NCBI GenBank assembly: GCA_016704535.1
Contig: JADIZZ010000019.1
Location: 1 to 64,000, forward strand
Direction: 5' to 3'
Source: Betaproteobacteria bacterium
GTDB lineage: Bacteria; Pseudomonadota; Gammaproteobacteria; Burkholderiales; Burkholderiaceae_C
Length of the DNA: 64,000 nt
The notes below the pieces were generated by a model. That model saw only the letters and a list, made by a program, of their open reading frames with translations. It did not search any database and was not told where the DNA came from. Shown here in pieces: positions 1-8,570 of the stretch. A program made the translations under genes and the position numbers. The first letter of the stretch is position 1. Each line of letters opens with the position of its first letter.

Positions 1-31
1 AACGGCGGACCACCAGGCCCGGCCTGGCGGT

Positions 32-675
32 ATGCCGAATATCTTTCGCCAGCCCGGGCCTGGCGTCCACGCCGCTGGCGCCCGGTTGGAGCTCGAACGT
101 TGGAGGCCGCGCAAACCACCATCCGCGACACGCAAAGCAGAACCTTACGCCCTAACATACCGCGACGCAACCGGACCTGATCTACCTAGGATCGTCGAGA
201 TTTACAACTACGCAGTTGCTACACGGAAGTGCAGCTGCGACCTCGACCCTACAACTGTGGCAGCACGTCGCCAGGGGTTCATAGCGCACACCCCGGATCA
301 CAGGCCATTCTGGGTAGCGGAAGACCAAGCAAGCCCAGGCTTCGGAGTCATCGGTTACCTCGGCTTCTTCCACTTCATGAACGAGCGGCCCGGGTACTTC
401 ATCACTGCAGACATCGCGGTCTATCTTCACCCGGACTACCAGGGCAAAGGAGTGGGCACCTATCTCCTTGGTAAATCTATCGAGCAGTCTCCATCACTGG
501 GCATCGAACACTGACGGCGACTATCTTTGCCAGCAACGAAGCGAGCGTCGCCTTGTTTCGGAAGATGGGCTTCGAGCAGTGGGGCTTCATGCCGCGTGTC
601 GCAAGGCTTGAAGGCGTTGAGAAAGACCTCGTACTTGTTGGCCGCAGGCTTCATGAGCCGCCGAGCGCGGCCTAA
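32..675 (+). pseudogene. GNAT-family N-acetyltransferase, frameshifted
   Basis: The reading frame from 32 shows the typical start of a phosphinothricin-acetyltransferase-like GNAT fold (TYRDATGPDLPRIVEIYN) and the acetyl-CoA loop (HPDYQGKGVGTYLL), then stops at 512-514. From 511 a second frame continues the same domain (FASNEASVALFRKMGFEQ, then VEKDLVLVGRRL) to a TAA at 673-675. A single -1 shift near 510 rejoins the two. The N-terminus is unclear: residues before TYRDAT look non-homologous and there is no good start codon close to the domain. The stop lies inside an attC-like site, as in integron cassettes. It may be a decayed cassette gene or carry a sequencing error. The family N-acetylates small amines or amino-acid analogues; the substrate is unknown. 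Confidence 0.75.
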
Positions 676-754
676 CCCTCGCTCAAGCGGAGCGCCACCG
701 GCAGGCCACCAGGCCCGGGCTGGTGGTACGCGGTATAGCCCGTCGGGGTTAGAC
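670..754 (+). other. attC-like integron recombination site
   Basis: An inverse core GCCTAAC (670-676, RYYYAAC) and a core GTTAGAC (748-754, GTTRRRY) flank 85 bp with imperfect inverted symmetry. Its centre is CCACCAG/CTGGTGG (stem) around GCCCGGG. The length is within the usual attC range, and the stop codon of the acetyltransferase overlaps the inverse core, as in gene cassettes. No integrase gene is visible; it could lie upstream of the window, or this may be a lone cassette. Confidence 0.6.
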
Positions 755-1179
755 AGCCTGCGGTCGTCGCACGACTCACCCGAACGTAGAGCGACCGCTT
801 CCGGGCGTCGAGTTCGGCGATGTGGTTGTCGCTGAAGGGTCGGCAGCGCCGGTTCGGCCGAATCAACTGCTGACGTCCCGCCTGCACCGGGTATCGATCA
901 GGACCGGACGACCGTGAGCGACTGCTGGAGAAGGCCCACGTTCGGGCCGCGCAAATGCTGCCTCCGCTGCGCCATCCAGGTGTCGAGCCCCCAAACACGC
1001 ACAGCGCCCTAAGAATTTGCGCTGGGGTGAGACGGCAGGGTTCGAACAGCGGCAGCCAGCACCATGCGCACGGTGCCGACGGTGACGCCGACGCTGGTCA
1101 AGCTGAAGAGCATGCTGGCGCGGTCGCTCTAGCCCGCACCGGCCGCTGGGGCGGTTGCGCCGGGCAGGTCGAGCTGCCG
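755..1179. other. non-coding stretch with a dispersed repeat
   Basis: No convincing gene is seen. The stretch holds the repeat copy at 781-850 and a short plus-strand frame ending at a TAG near 1131 that could be the tail of a lost gene (it reads TLVKLKSMLARSL). Longer frames here are low-complexity shadows. Confidence 0.5.
781..850 (+). repeat. dispersed intergenic repeat, copy 1
   Basis: About 70 bp that recurs in inverted orientation at 34331-34400. The two copies share an identical 17-nt core, GGGCGTCGAGTTCGGCG, preceded by GACCGCTT and followed by CGCTGAAGGGTCGGC. Both copies sit beside damaged genes. The function is unknown. Confidence 0.7.
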
Positions 1180-2217
1180 TCAGGCCACCACCACCCGATC
1201 ACGCCCTGCTTCCTTGGCCCGGTACAACGCGGCATCCGCCGTGGCCATCAGGCGGGCCGCATCGTCGCCCGGCATCCAGGCCGCGACGCCGGCCGACACG
1301 GTGATGCGCGCGATGACTTCCTGCGTGCCCCGCTTCTTGATCTTCATCGTGCTCACCATACTGCGTGCGGCCTGGGCCATCTGCTGCGCCTGCGCGGCAG
1401 TGGTCGAGCGCATCAGCACGGCGAATTCCTCGCCGCCAATGCGCGCGGCAAACACATCGGCCCCGCGCGCCACGTGGCACAGCACCTGGCCGATGGACTC
1501 GATGACCGCGTCGCCGATCGGATGGCCGTGGGTGTCGTTGACCCGCTTGAAGTGGTCGATGTCGAGGATCGTCAGGCAGTGGGTCAGTCCCACGGGCGCC
1601 CGCTGGGTCAGCACCTCGTTCATGGCCTGGTCGAATCCCCGCCGGTTGAGCAACTTGGTCAGCGGGTCGGTGCAGGCCTCGATGCGCGCGCGCTCCAGCG
1701 CGTCGCGCAGCCGGTCGATCTCGCGTTCGCTGCGGGTTGCCGTGTCCTGCAACGCCGCCACCACGGTCTGCATGTGGGCGGTGCCCCCGGCGACTTCGCT
1801 CAGGCGCGGTGCCAGCGTCGCGGTGTCGGGGCTCTGCCCGTTGCTCTCCAGGGCGCGCGTCAGACCGGCGAGCTGGCTGCCGTAGGCCTGCGCACTGGCG
1901 CCCGTGCTGGCCACGCTGGCCGCGACCGTGCGCATGAGGCGCTGGAAGTCTTCCTGGGCCGCCAGCACGGCGACATCGTCAGCACTCCCGACGTGCAGGC
2001 GGTACAACTCCTCGATCGCCGTTGAGCTCAGCCGTGGCGTGGCATCCCGGGCAGCCTTCAGCGCCTCGCTCAGCGTCGGGTTGACGCCGGCCAGATGCTC
2101 GTAGAAGACGGCAAAGGTGAGTGGGTTGAAGGGGGCGTCGTGCAGGCTCATCTCGGCGATGACAAGCTTTAGCAGGAGGACGCTCTCCTCGCGGCTCTGT
2201 GCATAGTTCGGGGTCAT
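1180..2217 (-). CDS. diguanylate cyclase (GGDEF)
   Basis: A 345-residue protein with an N-terminal helical region of about 170 residues, a coiled-coil linker and a C-terminal GGDEF domain that should make cyclic di-GMP from two GTP. Visible motifs are DPLTKLLNRRGF, DIDHFKRVNDTHGH and the active-site loop RIGGEEFAVL. An RGAD lies upstream of GGEEF but one residue further away than a canonical inhibitory site, so product inhibition is doubtful. No membrane segment or signal peptide is visible, so it should be cytoplasmic. The start at 2217 is chosen because its ATG overlaps the stop of the upstream GGDEF-EAL gene (ATGA, 2214-2217), indicating translational coupling. Confidence 0.9.
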   Translation of the reverse strand: MTPNYAQSREESVLLLKLVIAEMSLHDAPFNPLTFAVFYEHLAGVNPTLSEALKAARDATPRLSSTAIEELYRLHVGSADDVAVLAAQEDFQRLMRTVAASVASTGASAQAYGSQLAGLTRALESNGQSPDTATLAPRLSEVAGGTAHMQTVVAALQDTATRSEREIDRLRDALERARIEACTDPLTKLLNRRGFDQAMNEVLTQRAPVGLTHCLTILDIDHFKRVNDTHGHPIGDAVIESIGQVLCHVARGADVFAARIGGEEFAVLMRSTTAAQAQQMAQAARSMVSTMKIKKRGTQEVIARITVSAGVAAWMPGDDAARLMATADAALYRAKEAGRDRVVVA

Positions 2218-4721
2218 GGGGTCAGGCTCAGCGCGGCGGCGGTAACGGAGGTTTCTACCGGGGTCTGCGTGTCGGCGGGCCAACCCGCCCGCAGGGGCAC
2301 GACACGCGCCGTGGAGGTATCGGGCGGGTCCGGCCAGTCAGCCAGCAGGGTATGCAGCTGGGCCAGCGGCATTGGCCGGGCCACCAGGTAGCCCTGCACC
2401 GTGTCGCAACCGGCCTGGCGCAGCACCTCGAGTTGCGCCAGGTCCTCGACGCCCTCGGCGATGGTGCCCATGCCCAACGTTCGGGCCATCTCGACGATGG
2501 TGCGCACCAGCGCGCGGGCGTCGTCGCGCGCCATCATCTCCAGCACGAAGGCGCGGTCGATCTTCAGCAGATCGAAGGGAAAGCGCAGCAGATAGGACAG
2601 CGACGAAAACCCGATGCCAAAGTCGTCCAGGGCGATCTGCACGCCCAGCTGGCGCAGGCCGTGCAGGTTGGCCAGGGCCACCGGCACGGCCTCCAGGAAG
2701 AGCGACTCGGTGATCTCGACCTTCAGCCGGCATGCCGGCAGGCCCGAAGCCGCCAGAGCCCGCACCACCGTGTCCATGAAGTCGCCTCGCAGGAGCTGCA
2801 CCGGTGACGCGTTGACCGAGACCGCCACGGTGGCCGGCAGCCCCACGGCGCCGGAGCAGGCCTGTTCGAGCACCCAGGTGCCGATGGCGTTGATCTGGCC
2901 CGACTCCTCGGCGATGGGGATGAACTCGGCCGGCGACACCGCACCCAGCGTCGGGTGCTGCCAGCGCAGGAGCACCTCGACGCCGACGGCCTGCCGACTC
3001 TCGATGTTCACCTGCAGCTGCCACGCCAGCGCGAGTTCACCGCGGTCCAGCGCGCCCCGCAGCTCCTGCCCGATGAGCACACGGCGTCGGTGGCGGTCGC
3101 CCAGGCGGGGCGAGAAGAACGCATAGCGGTCGCGGCCGGCCTCCTTGGCCGCATACAAGGCCAGGTCGGCGCTGCCCAGCAGTTCATCCAGGCTGCGGCC
3201 GTGCTCCGGCGAGACCGCCACCCCCACACTGACGGTCAGAGGCACGGTCTGGCCAGACACCTCCAGCGGCTGCCCCAGGGCCGTGACCAGCCGCTGTGCG
3301 ATGGCTTGTGCGTGGGCATCGTCGAGCGCCGGGTCGATGAGCAGCGCAAACTCGTCGCCGCCCAGGCGCGCCGCCAGGTCTTCGGGGCGCAGGCAAGCCC
3401 GCATCCGTTGCGCCACCTCGACCAGCACGGCATCGCCGACCGCGTGCCCCAGGGTGTCGTTGATCGACTTGAAGTGGTCCACGTCCAGGCAGATCAGCGC
3501 GACGCGCCGCCCGGCGTCGCCTGGGGCCGGTGCGACCAACGCCGCCTCCTCCAGGCGTTGACGCAGCCGCAGGCGGTTGGCCAGGCCGGTCAGCGAGTCG
3601 GAATGCGCCAGGGCTTCCAGCCGTTCGCGGGCCTGGCGTGCGGGCGTGACGTCGGCGATGACCCCGCGCCAGCCGCGCATCTGCCCGGGTTGGCCCTCCA
3701 GCGGCTTGCCCGTCAGCGACCACCAGCGCGGGCCCGCAGCCGTCTGCACCGGTACCACCAGGTCGCGGAAAGGCCGGCCTTCGGCCATCGCCCGGGCCAG
3801 TTCGGCCAGGGTCTCCACGGCGGTGCCTGACGGCGGACTCGCTGCCAACGCCTGCACCAGTCCGGTGGCGTGCAGGGCTTCGCTGGTGCTGCACAGTGCG
3901 GTGGCCAGGCGCGTAGAGACGCGAGTGAAGCGCCCGCAGGCATCCACCTCCCACGGCAGATCGGCCGAGTGTTCCTCGAAGTCGCGCAGCAGCAGGCCCA
4001 CCCATGCGCGCTGCCGCTCGGCTTCGCGTTCCGACACCAGGCGCGCGGTGTAGATGCGTGCCGTGGTCAGCGTGCACAGGCAAAGCAAGCCGCCATACAA
4101 CATCACCAGAATGATGAGTGGGGCGTAGACCATGCCGGCCGAGCGGGCCAGGCCGAGGACCGAGCCGGCCGTCATCACGCCCAGGTAAGCCGCGGCCGCC
4201 TGCGGCACCGAAGCCAGTGCAAAGGCGCCGCCGCACATGATGCCGATGACCACCGTCGACAGCAGCATCTGCTCCTGTTGCGGCACCACGCAGAACCAGC
4301 CTGCCGTGGCGCCGGCCCAGGGCAGGCTCAACAGCAGTGCACCCCGCACCGTGCGATTCACCGCCTGCGGCGACACCGCCGCGCGTGGCCGCCGGCGATA
4401 GGCCCACCAGTTGGCCATGGCGGACAGGCACACCAGCATGAGCACCAGCAGCCACGGCAGCAACTGCCACGAAGGCAGCACCGGCCACAGGGTCACCGTC
4501 AGCAGCACGCCGCCGGCGAGGTTGCCCCCCATGGCCAGCGGCGTGAAGCGCCCGATGGTCTGAATGTGCTGCGCGCGGATGGCCGCCGACTCGGCATCGG
4601 GCGAACCATAGACGTGGAGCTCACTGCGCCAGTGAGCGACCAGTTTGTGCCAGGACGACCACATCAGGTTTTGCGCCGCGTCGTTGAATCCGCCGACTGA
4701 CGCCGGTGCGCGGAGCCGCAC
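2214..4721 (-). CDS. membrane GGDEF-EAL cyclic-di-GMP protein
   Basis: An 835-residue protein. Residues about 60-230 hold five or six hydrophobic helices (a membrane sensor region). A PAS-like segment at about 250-365 has the RGVIADVTPARQARERLE transition seen before GGDEF domains. The GGDEF domain follows (LDVDHFKSINDTLGH, RLGGDEFALL) with a correctly placed inhibitory site RPED. The C-terminal EAL domain retains the catalytic glutamate but reads EVLLRW instead of EALLRW, with DDFGIGFSSLSYL and IAEGVE conserved. Both synthesis and hydrolysis are possible; which dominates cannot be told. M20 (MWSSWHK) is an alternative start. It is coupled to the downstream diguanylate cyclase gene. Confidence 0.9.
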   Translation of the reverse strand: MRLRAPASVGGFNDAAQNLMWSSWHKLVAHWRSELHVYGSPDAESAAIRAQHIQTIGRFTPLAMGGNLAGGVLLTVTLWPVLPSWQLLPWLLVLMLVCLSAMANWWAYRRRPRAAVSPQAVNRTVRGALLLSLPWAGATAGWFCVVPQQEQMLLSTVVIGIMCGGAFALASVPQAAAAYLGVMTAGSVLGLARSAGMVYAPLIILVMLYGGLLCLCTLTTARIYTARLVSEREAERQRAWVGLLLRDFEEHSADLPWEVDACGRFTRVSTRLATALCSTSEALHATGLVQALAASPPSGTAVETLAELARAMAEGRPFRDLVVPVQTAAGPRWWSLTGKPLEGQPGQMRGWRGVIADVTPARQARERLEALAHSDSLTGLANRLRLRQRLEEAALVAPAPGDAGRRVALICLDVDHFKSINDTLGHAVGDAVLVEVAQRMRACLRPEDLAARLGGDEFALLIDPALDDAHAQAIAQRLVTALGQPLEVSGQTVPLTVSVGVAVSPEHGRSLDELLGSADLALYAAKEAGRDRYAFFSPRLGDRHRRRVLIGQELRGALDRGELALAWQLQVNIESRQAVGVEVLLRWQHPTLGAVSPAEFIPIAEESGQINAIGTWVLEQACSGAVGLPATVAVSVNASPVQLLRGDFMDTVVRALAASGLPACRLKVEITESLFLEAVPVALANLHGLRQLGVQIALDDFGIGFSSLSYLLRFPFDLLKIDRAFVLEMMARDDARALVRTIVEMARTLGMGTIAEGVEDLAQLEVLRQAGCDTVQGYLVARPMPLAQLHTLLADWPDPPDTSTARVVPLRAGWPADTQTPVETSVTAAALSLTP

Positions 4722-4774
4722 GGACGGGAGACGGGAGAGATCCGAGTTAAACCGTGTTGTCGGCAGCGCAGGTC

Positions 4775-4917
4775 TCAGCTTGAGCCGCGGTCACACCGCG
4801 CCGGCAGCCGGTCGCGCCAGCGGCCGCGGGCCGTGAAGCGTGCTTCCAGGTCGGCCAATGAGTGTGCCTGGCCGCGCGTGGCCAGCACCTCGGCCACGGC
4901 CAGGCCCAACGCCCGCC
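4775..4917 (-). pseudogene. short C-terminal gene remnant
   Basis: Between the GGDEF-EAL gene and phoD, the minus strand has a frame reading SLADLEARFTARGRWRDRLP. It resembles the C-terminal winged-helix-like end of some Eco57I-type or class I DNA methyltransferases. No start or body is present. The assignment comes from pattern memory only and is weak. Confidence 0.25.
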
Positions 4918-6624
4918 TCAGCCGGTGTATGCGGCCGTGTGCCCCACACTGGCCTGGTAGCTGCGGTTGGTGATGGTGTCGACGAAGACCCACTCACCCT
5001 TGGCTGACGTTGCCGTGAACGTCATCTTCAGGAAGCCCCGTCGCGAAGGGTCGATCCACATCAGGTCGTCCACCACGCCTTCGAAAATGGCCTTCAGCTG
5101 CGGTGAAGGTAGCGCCAGGTAGGACTCGAGGCCGGGTGAACTGACGCTGCTGGTGGCAAACTCTTGACCCACCTTCACGCCGGCCAGCGCCGGGTTGGCC
5201 AGGCCCTTGAGCGTAAGGCTGCTGTGCCACGCGTTGTGCGTGTCGCCGGCCAGCGTCACCAGCTTCTTGCGCAGTTGCAGTGCCGTGCCCAGCAGCGTCT
5301 CGCGCGCGGCGAGGTAGCCGTCCCAGGCGTCGAGGTTGTAGCCCAGCAGCGGGTTCAGCGCCGGGTTCATCAGCGCAGCTTGCGCGGGCGTGCGCTGTGC
5401 CGCCGGCGTGGCCTTGGCCGTGAGGTAGGCCGTGACGGCAGCGGTCCCGGCGGCCACCGCGGCGGGCGACGTGTCGGTGTTGTTCAGTGCCGACAGCACC
5501 GACACCGGGAACTCCATGCGCCCCATCAGTACCTGCTGGCCCAGCACCTGCCAGGTGGCGCTGCTGGCGGACATCCGGCCCTGCAGCCATGTCAGCTGTT
5601 CGCTGCCCAGCATCTGGCGGGTGGGCGACGAGAAGGCCGCGGTGGCCGCCGCCTGCGCTGCGGGGCCGGCCAGGCCGGCGAGTTCGGCGATGTCGACCTG
5701 CTTGTCGCGGCCCAGCAAGCGGGTGTCCAGCATGTGCAGGCTGAGGAGGCTGCCGAAGTCGAAGCTTCGGTAGATGCGCGTGGGGTCGGTGCCGGTGCGG
5801 ATGGGCATCCACTCGTGATAAGCCTGCAGCGCCGCGGCACGCCGCGCGGCCCAGCTGCCTTCGGTGGCCGCGTCGTGGTTCTCGGCGCCGTCCTTGTAGG
5901 CGTCGTTGGCGATCTCGTGGTCGTCCCACACCGCGATCATCGGCATGCGGGCGTGCAGTGTCTTGGCGTCGGGGTCGCTCTTGTACTGGGCGTGACGCAG
6001 ACGGTAGTCGGCCAGCGTCAGCAGCTCGGTTGAGGGTTGCGAGCTCCGGCCCAGCGCCGCCGCGCCCGACGACGCATAACCCGCGGCCTCGTATTCGTAG
6101 AGATAGTCGCCCAGGTGCAGCGCGTACTGCGCATCGCTGCGTGCCGCCTCGGCATAGACGTTGAAGTAGCCGGCCGGGTAGTTGGCGCAGCTGAACACCG
6201 CGAACTTCACTTCCGTGGCCGTGGTCGGCAGCGTGCGCGTCTGGCCTACCGGTGAACGGGTGCCGCCGGCGCGGAAACGGTAGTGGTAGCTGCGGCCGGG
6301 GGCCAGGCCAGCGGCGTCCACCTTCGCGGTGTGGCCGGTGGCGCTGCTGGCGGTCACCTCGCCCGTGGCCACCAGGGCCGCAAAGGACGCGTCTTCGGCC
6401 ACTTCCCACTGCAGCCGCACGGGGCTGTCGCTGCCCGGGAAACGGGCGTGTGTCCACAGGATCACGCGGTCGGCCAGCGGGTCACCGCTGGCCACGCCGT
6501 AGAGGAATTCGGGTTCGGCATCGTCCCCATCGCCGCAGCCCGAGAGCGCGGCGCCGCCGCCGATCACCGCCGATACGGCGGCCAGCTGGAAGATGAAGTC
6601 TCGACGGCGGGTGGTGATCGGCAT
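4918..6624 (-). CDS. phoD: alkaline phosphatase D, Tat-exported
   Basis: A 568-residue metallophosphatase of the PhoD family, releasing phosphate from mono- and diesters outside the cytoplasm. The start at 6624 gives a twin-arginine signal (TTRRRDFIF) followed by a hydrophobic stretch and LSGC, which could be lipidated. Family motifs are present: FSCANYPAGYFNVYAEAA, LHLGDYLYEYE (metal ligands), WDDHEIANDAYKDGAENH and GDTHNAWHSS. A PhoB-box-like repeat lies upstream at 6702-6719, and the neighbours fit phosphate starvation. The longer frame upstream of 6624 is not a signal sequence and is rejected. Confidence 0.92.
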   Translation of the reverse strand: MPITTRRRDFIFQLAAVSAVIGGGAALSGCGDGDDAEPEFLYGVASGDPLADRVILWTHARFPGSDSPVRLQWEVAEDASFAALVATGEVTASSATGHTAKVDAAGLAPGRSYHYRFRAGGTRSPVGQTRTLPTTATEVKFAVFSCANYPAGYFNVYAEAARSDAQYALHLGDYLYEYEAAGYASSGAAALGRSSQPSTELLTLADYRLRHAQYKSDPDAKTLHARMPMIAVWDDHEIANDAYKDGAENHDAATEGSWAARRAAALQAYHEWMPIRTGTDPTRIYRSFDFGSLLSLHMLDTRLLGRDKQVDIAELAGLAGPAAQAAATAAFSSPTRQMLGSEQLTWLQGRMSASSATWQVLGQQVLMGRMEFPVSVLSALNNTDTSPAAVAAGTAAVTAYLTAKATPAAQRTPAQAALMNPALNPLLGYNLDAWDGYLAARETLLGTALQLRKKLVTLAGDTHNAWHSSLTLKGLANPALAGVKVGQEFATSSVSSPGLESYLALPSPQLKAIFEGVVDDLMWIDPSRRGFLKMTFTATSAKGEWVFVDTITNRSYQASVGHTAAYTG

Positions 6625-6701
6625 GGTGGCTCTCAAGAAGTGGGGTGGGGCTCGGCCCTGGGTGCATCTGTGGCGTGGTGCGCGCAGTTTGTTGCGGCGG
6701 C

Positions 6702-6719
6702 ATGAAGCGCCGATGACAG
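6702..6719 (-). promoter_or_regulatory. PhoB-box-like repeat upstream of phoD
   Basis: Read on the minus strand: CTGTCAT, 4 nt, GCTTCAT. This is two 7-mers with an 11-nt period, the first a perfect match to the Pho-box half-site. It lies about 78 nt upstream of the phoD start. Confidence 0.6.
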
Positions 6720-6847
6720 TGAATGTCGTCTCGGCGCGGCCGCACCCTGCGAGGTGCCCTGCCGCTCTAGCCCGGTCAGTACACGTTGACCGCTTTACAT
6801 TCGATGTTGCGCCAAGACCCGTTTTCACCATCCTGGCAAAGGCCCCC

Positions 6848-7231
6848 ATGCGACTCCTCGTACCGCTGCTTTCTCTTGTGTTCGTTGCCGGCTGCGGCAC
6901 GAAGGGGCACGATGTCCGTGCTGTCGATGTGCAAGAACTGATCGGCACCTGGAAAGTGGATCTCCGATCCAAACCGGGCGACCTCGAGTACTTTCAGCAG
7001 TTCGTCGTGTCGTCTGTCAACGGCCGAGAGTTCGCTGGCACCTTCTACGGCACGCAGATCGAACAGGCCAGGATCAATACCGATTGGGGCGCCGTGCGCA
7101 TTGCCTTCGTTACCTCGGATCAGTCGGGCCCCTACAACCACTCCGCAACCCTGGTCGGAGGCCGGTTGGAGGGACTGACGAATTCGACGGGAAGAAACTT
7201 CTTGTCGTTTTGGAGCGCAGTCAGGCAATAG
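6848..7231 (+). CDS. small lipoprotein of unknown function
   Basis: A 127-residue predicted lipoprotein. The start at 6848 gives a short signal peptide (MRLLVPLLSLVFVAGC) with lipobox VAGC. The mature part contains LIGTWKVDLRSKPGD followed by alternating strands (FAGTFYGTQIEQ, WGAVRIAF, HSATLVGGRLEG), suggesting a small beta-barrel or lipocalin-like fold that monitors or binds a ligand. I do not recognise a characterised family. It stands alone between phoD (divergent) and lplT; the longer upstream frame overlapping the phoD promoter is not coding. Confidence 0.7.
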   Translation: MRLLVPLLSLVFVAGCGTKGHDVRAVDVQELIGTWKVDLRSKPGDLEYFQQFVVSSVNGREFAGTFYGTQIEQARINTDWGAVRIAFVTSDQSGPYNHSATLVGGRLEGLTNSTGRNFLSFWSAVRQ

Positions 7232-7290
7232 CCTCATTCGAGTTGCATCGCCGAACCCTGCTGAGCGAATACCACCGCTTCGACTGAGCT

Positions 7291-7331
7291 TCACGCCGGC
7301 GTCACGGCTTCGTCACGGCCTTTGCACGGGC
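7291..7331 (+). promoter_or_regulatory. tandem PhoB-box-like repeats upstream of lplT
   Basis: TCACG units begin at exactly 7291, 7302 and 7313, with a related GCACG at 7324, a strict 11-nt period. This is the spacing of PhoB half-sites in Pho boxes. The array ends about 37 nt before the lplT start. Confidence 0.5.
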
Positions 7332-7367
7332 GCGCGCTCCAATGCGCGCAACCCGGATGAAGGTTCC

Positions 7368-8570
7368 ATGCCGCCTGGCTTCCACCTGCTGATCGCGGCC
7401 CAGTTCGTCTCGGCGCTCGCCGACAACGCCCTGCTCATCGTCACCATTGCGCGGCTGCAGCAGCAGGGGTTGCCGGCGTGGTGGGCGCCGCTGCTGAAGT
7501 TCAGCTTCACCATCGCCTACGTGGTGCTGGCGCCGATGGTCGGCCCGCTGGCCGACGCCGGCCCCAAGGCACGTCTGATGATGGCCATGAACGCGCTGAA
7601 AGTGGTCGGCGTCGGCGCCATGCTGATGGGCTTGAACCCGCTGGCGGCCTTCGCCGTCATCGGCATCGGTGCCGCCGCTTATGCGCCGGCCAAGTACGGC
7701 CTGCTGACCGAACTGGTTCCCCCGCAGAAATTGGTGGTGGCCAACGGCTGGATCGAGGTGTCGACCGTCTGCGCCATCCTGATGGGCGCCGTGCTGGGCG
7801 GGGTGCTGGTGGGTGACAGTGTCGCGGCGCTCATAGGGCGCCTGCAGCCCGCCTGGCCGCCGCTGGATGTGGCTGCGGTCCTGCTGCTGGGCGTCTACGC
7901 GCTGGCCGCGCTGTTGAACCTGGGCATTCCCGACAGCGGGGTGCGATACCGACGCAGCCATGTCTCGCTGCGGGCCTTGTGGCGCGGTTTCGCGCGCGCT
8001 CAGCGGCGTCTGTGGAGCGATGCACAGGGGCGCCTGTCGATGAGTGTGACGACGCTCTTCTGGGGCGCGGCTGCCGTGTTGCAGTTTGCCGTGCTGAAGT
8101 GGGCGGTCGACCACCTGGGGCTCAGCCTGGGGCAGGCCGCGGGCTTGCAGGCGGTGGTGGCGGTGGGCATCGTGGTCGGCGCCGTGTTCGCCAGCCGCTG
8201 GGTGCCGCTGGACCGTGCGGCGCGCGTGTTGCCGCTGGGGGTGTTGATGGGCGTGCTGGTTCCCCTGGCGGGTTGGGTCACGCACTGGATCGTCGCGGTG
8301 CCTTTGCTGCTGGGCGTCGGGGCGCTCGGCGGCGCGCTGGTGGTGCCACTGAACGCCTTGCTGCAACACCGCGGCCATACCTTGCTCAGCGCGGGGCGCT
8401 CCATCGGCGTGCAGAACGGCAACGAGAACCTCAGCGTGCTGGTGATGCTGGGCGTCTACGCGGCGCTGCTCGGCTTGCAGGTCGACGTTCGCGTACTCAT
8501 GGGCGGACTGGGTCTGTTTGTGGCGGCGTGCATGGCGCTGCTGACCGTGCGGCAGGCGCGAAGGCGCTGA
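7368..8570 (+). CDS. lplT: lysophospholipid transporter, MFS
   Basis: A 400-residue major-facilitator protein with 11-12 hydrophobic segments. It matches LplT in length (E. coli LplT is about 400 residues) and in sequence features: FHLLIAAQFVSALADNALL at the N-terminus, PLADAGPKARLMM in loop 2-3, and AKYGLLTELVPPQKLVVANGW. LplT flips lysophosphatidylethanolamine across the inner membrane for re-acylation. The usual partner Aas acyltransferase is not adjacent. Its 3' end overlaps the convergent glycosyltransferase gene by 74 bp. The 11-nt repeat array upstream suggests PhoB control. Confidence 0.88.
   Translation: MPPGFHLLIAAQFVSALADNALLIVTIARLQQQGLPAWWAPLLKFSFTIAYVVLAPMVGPLADAGPKARLMMAMNALKVVGVGAMLMGLNPLAAFAVIGIGAAAYAPAKYGLLTELVPPQKLVVANGWIEVSTVCAILMGAVLGGVLVGDSVAALIGRLQPAWPPLDVAAVLLLGVYALAALLNLGIPDSGVRYRRSHVSLRALWRGFARAQRRLWSDAQGRLSMSVTTLFWGAAAVLQFAVLKWAVDHLGLSLGQAAGLQAVVAVGIVVGAVFASRWVPLDRAARVLPLGVLMGVLVPLAGWVTHWIVAVPLLLGVGALGGALVVPLNALLQHRGHTLLSAGRSIGVQNGNENLSVLVMLGVYAALLGLQVDVRVLMGGLGLFVAACMALLTVRQARRR

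Noticed and set aside
99..105. GTTGGAG as a second integron core site
   Set aside because: The last base does not fit GTTRRRY and no matching inverse core is visible upstream; kept only as a remark.
1021..1060. GGTTCGAAC as a tRNA T-arm
   Set aside because: No acceptor, D or anticodon stems can be drawn around it.
955..2025. A 356-codon plus-strand open frame
   Set aside because: It is antisense to the GGDEF gene, His/Gly/Arg-rich and without family features; a GC-rich shadow.
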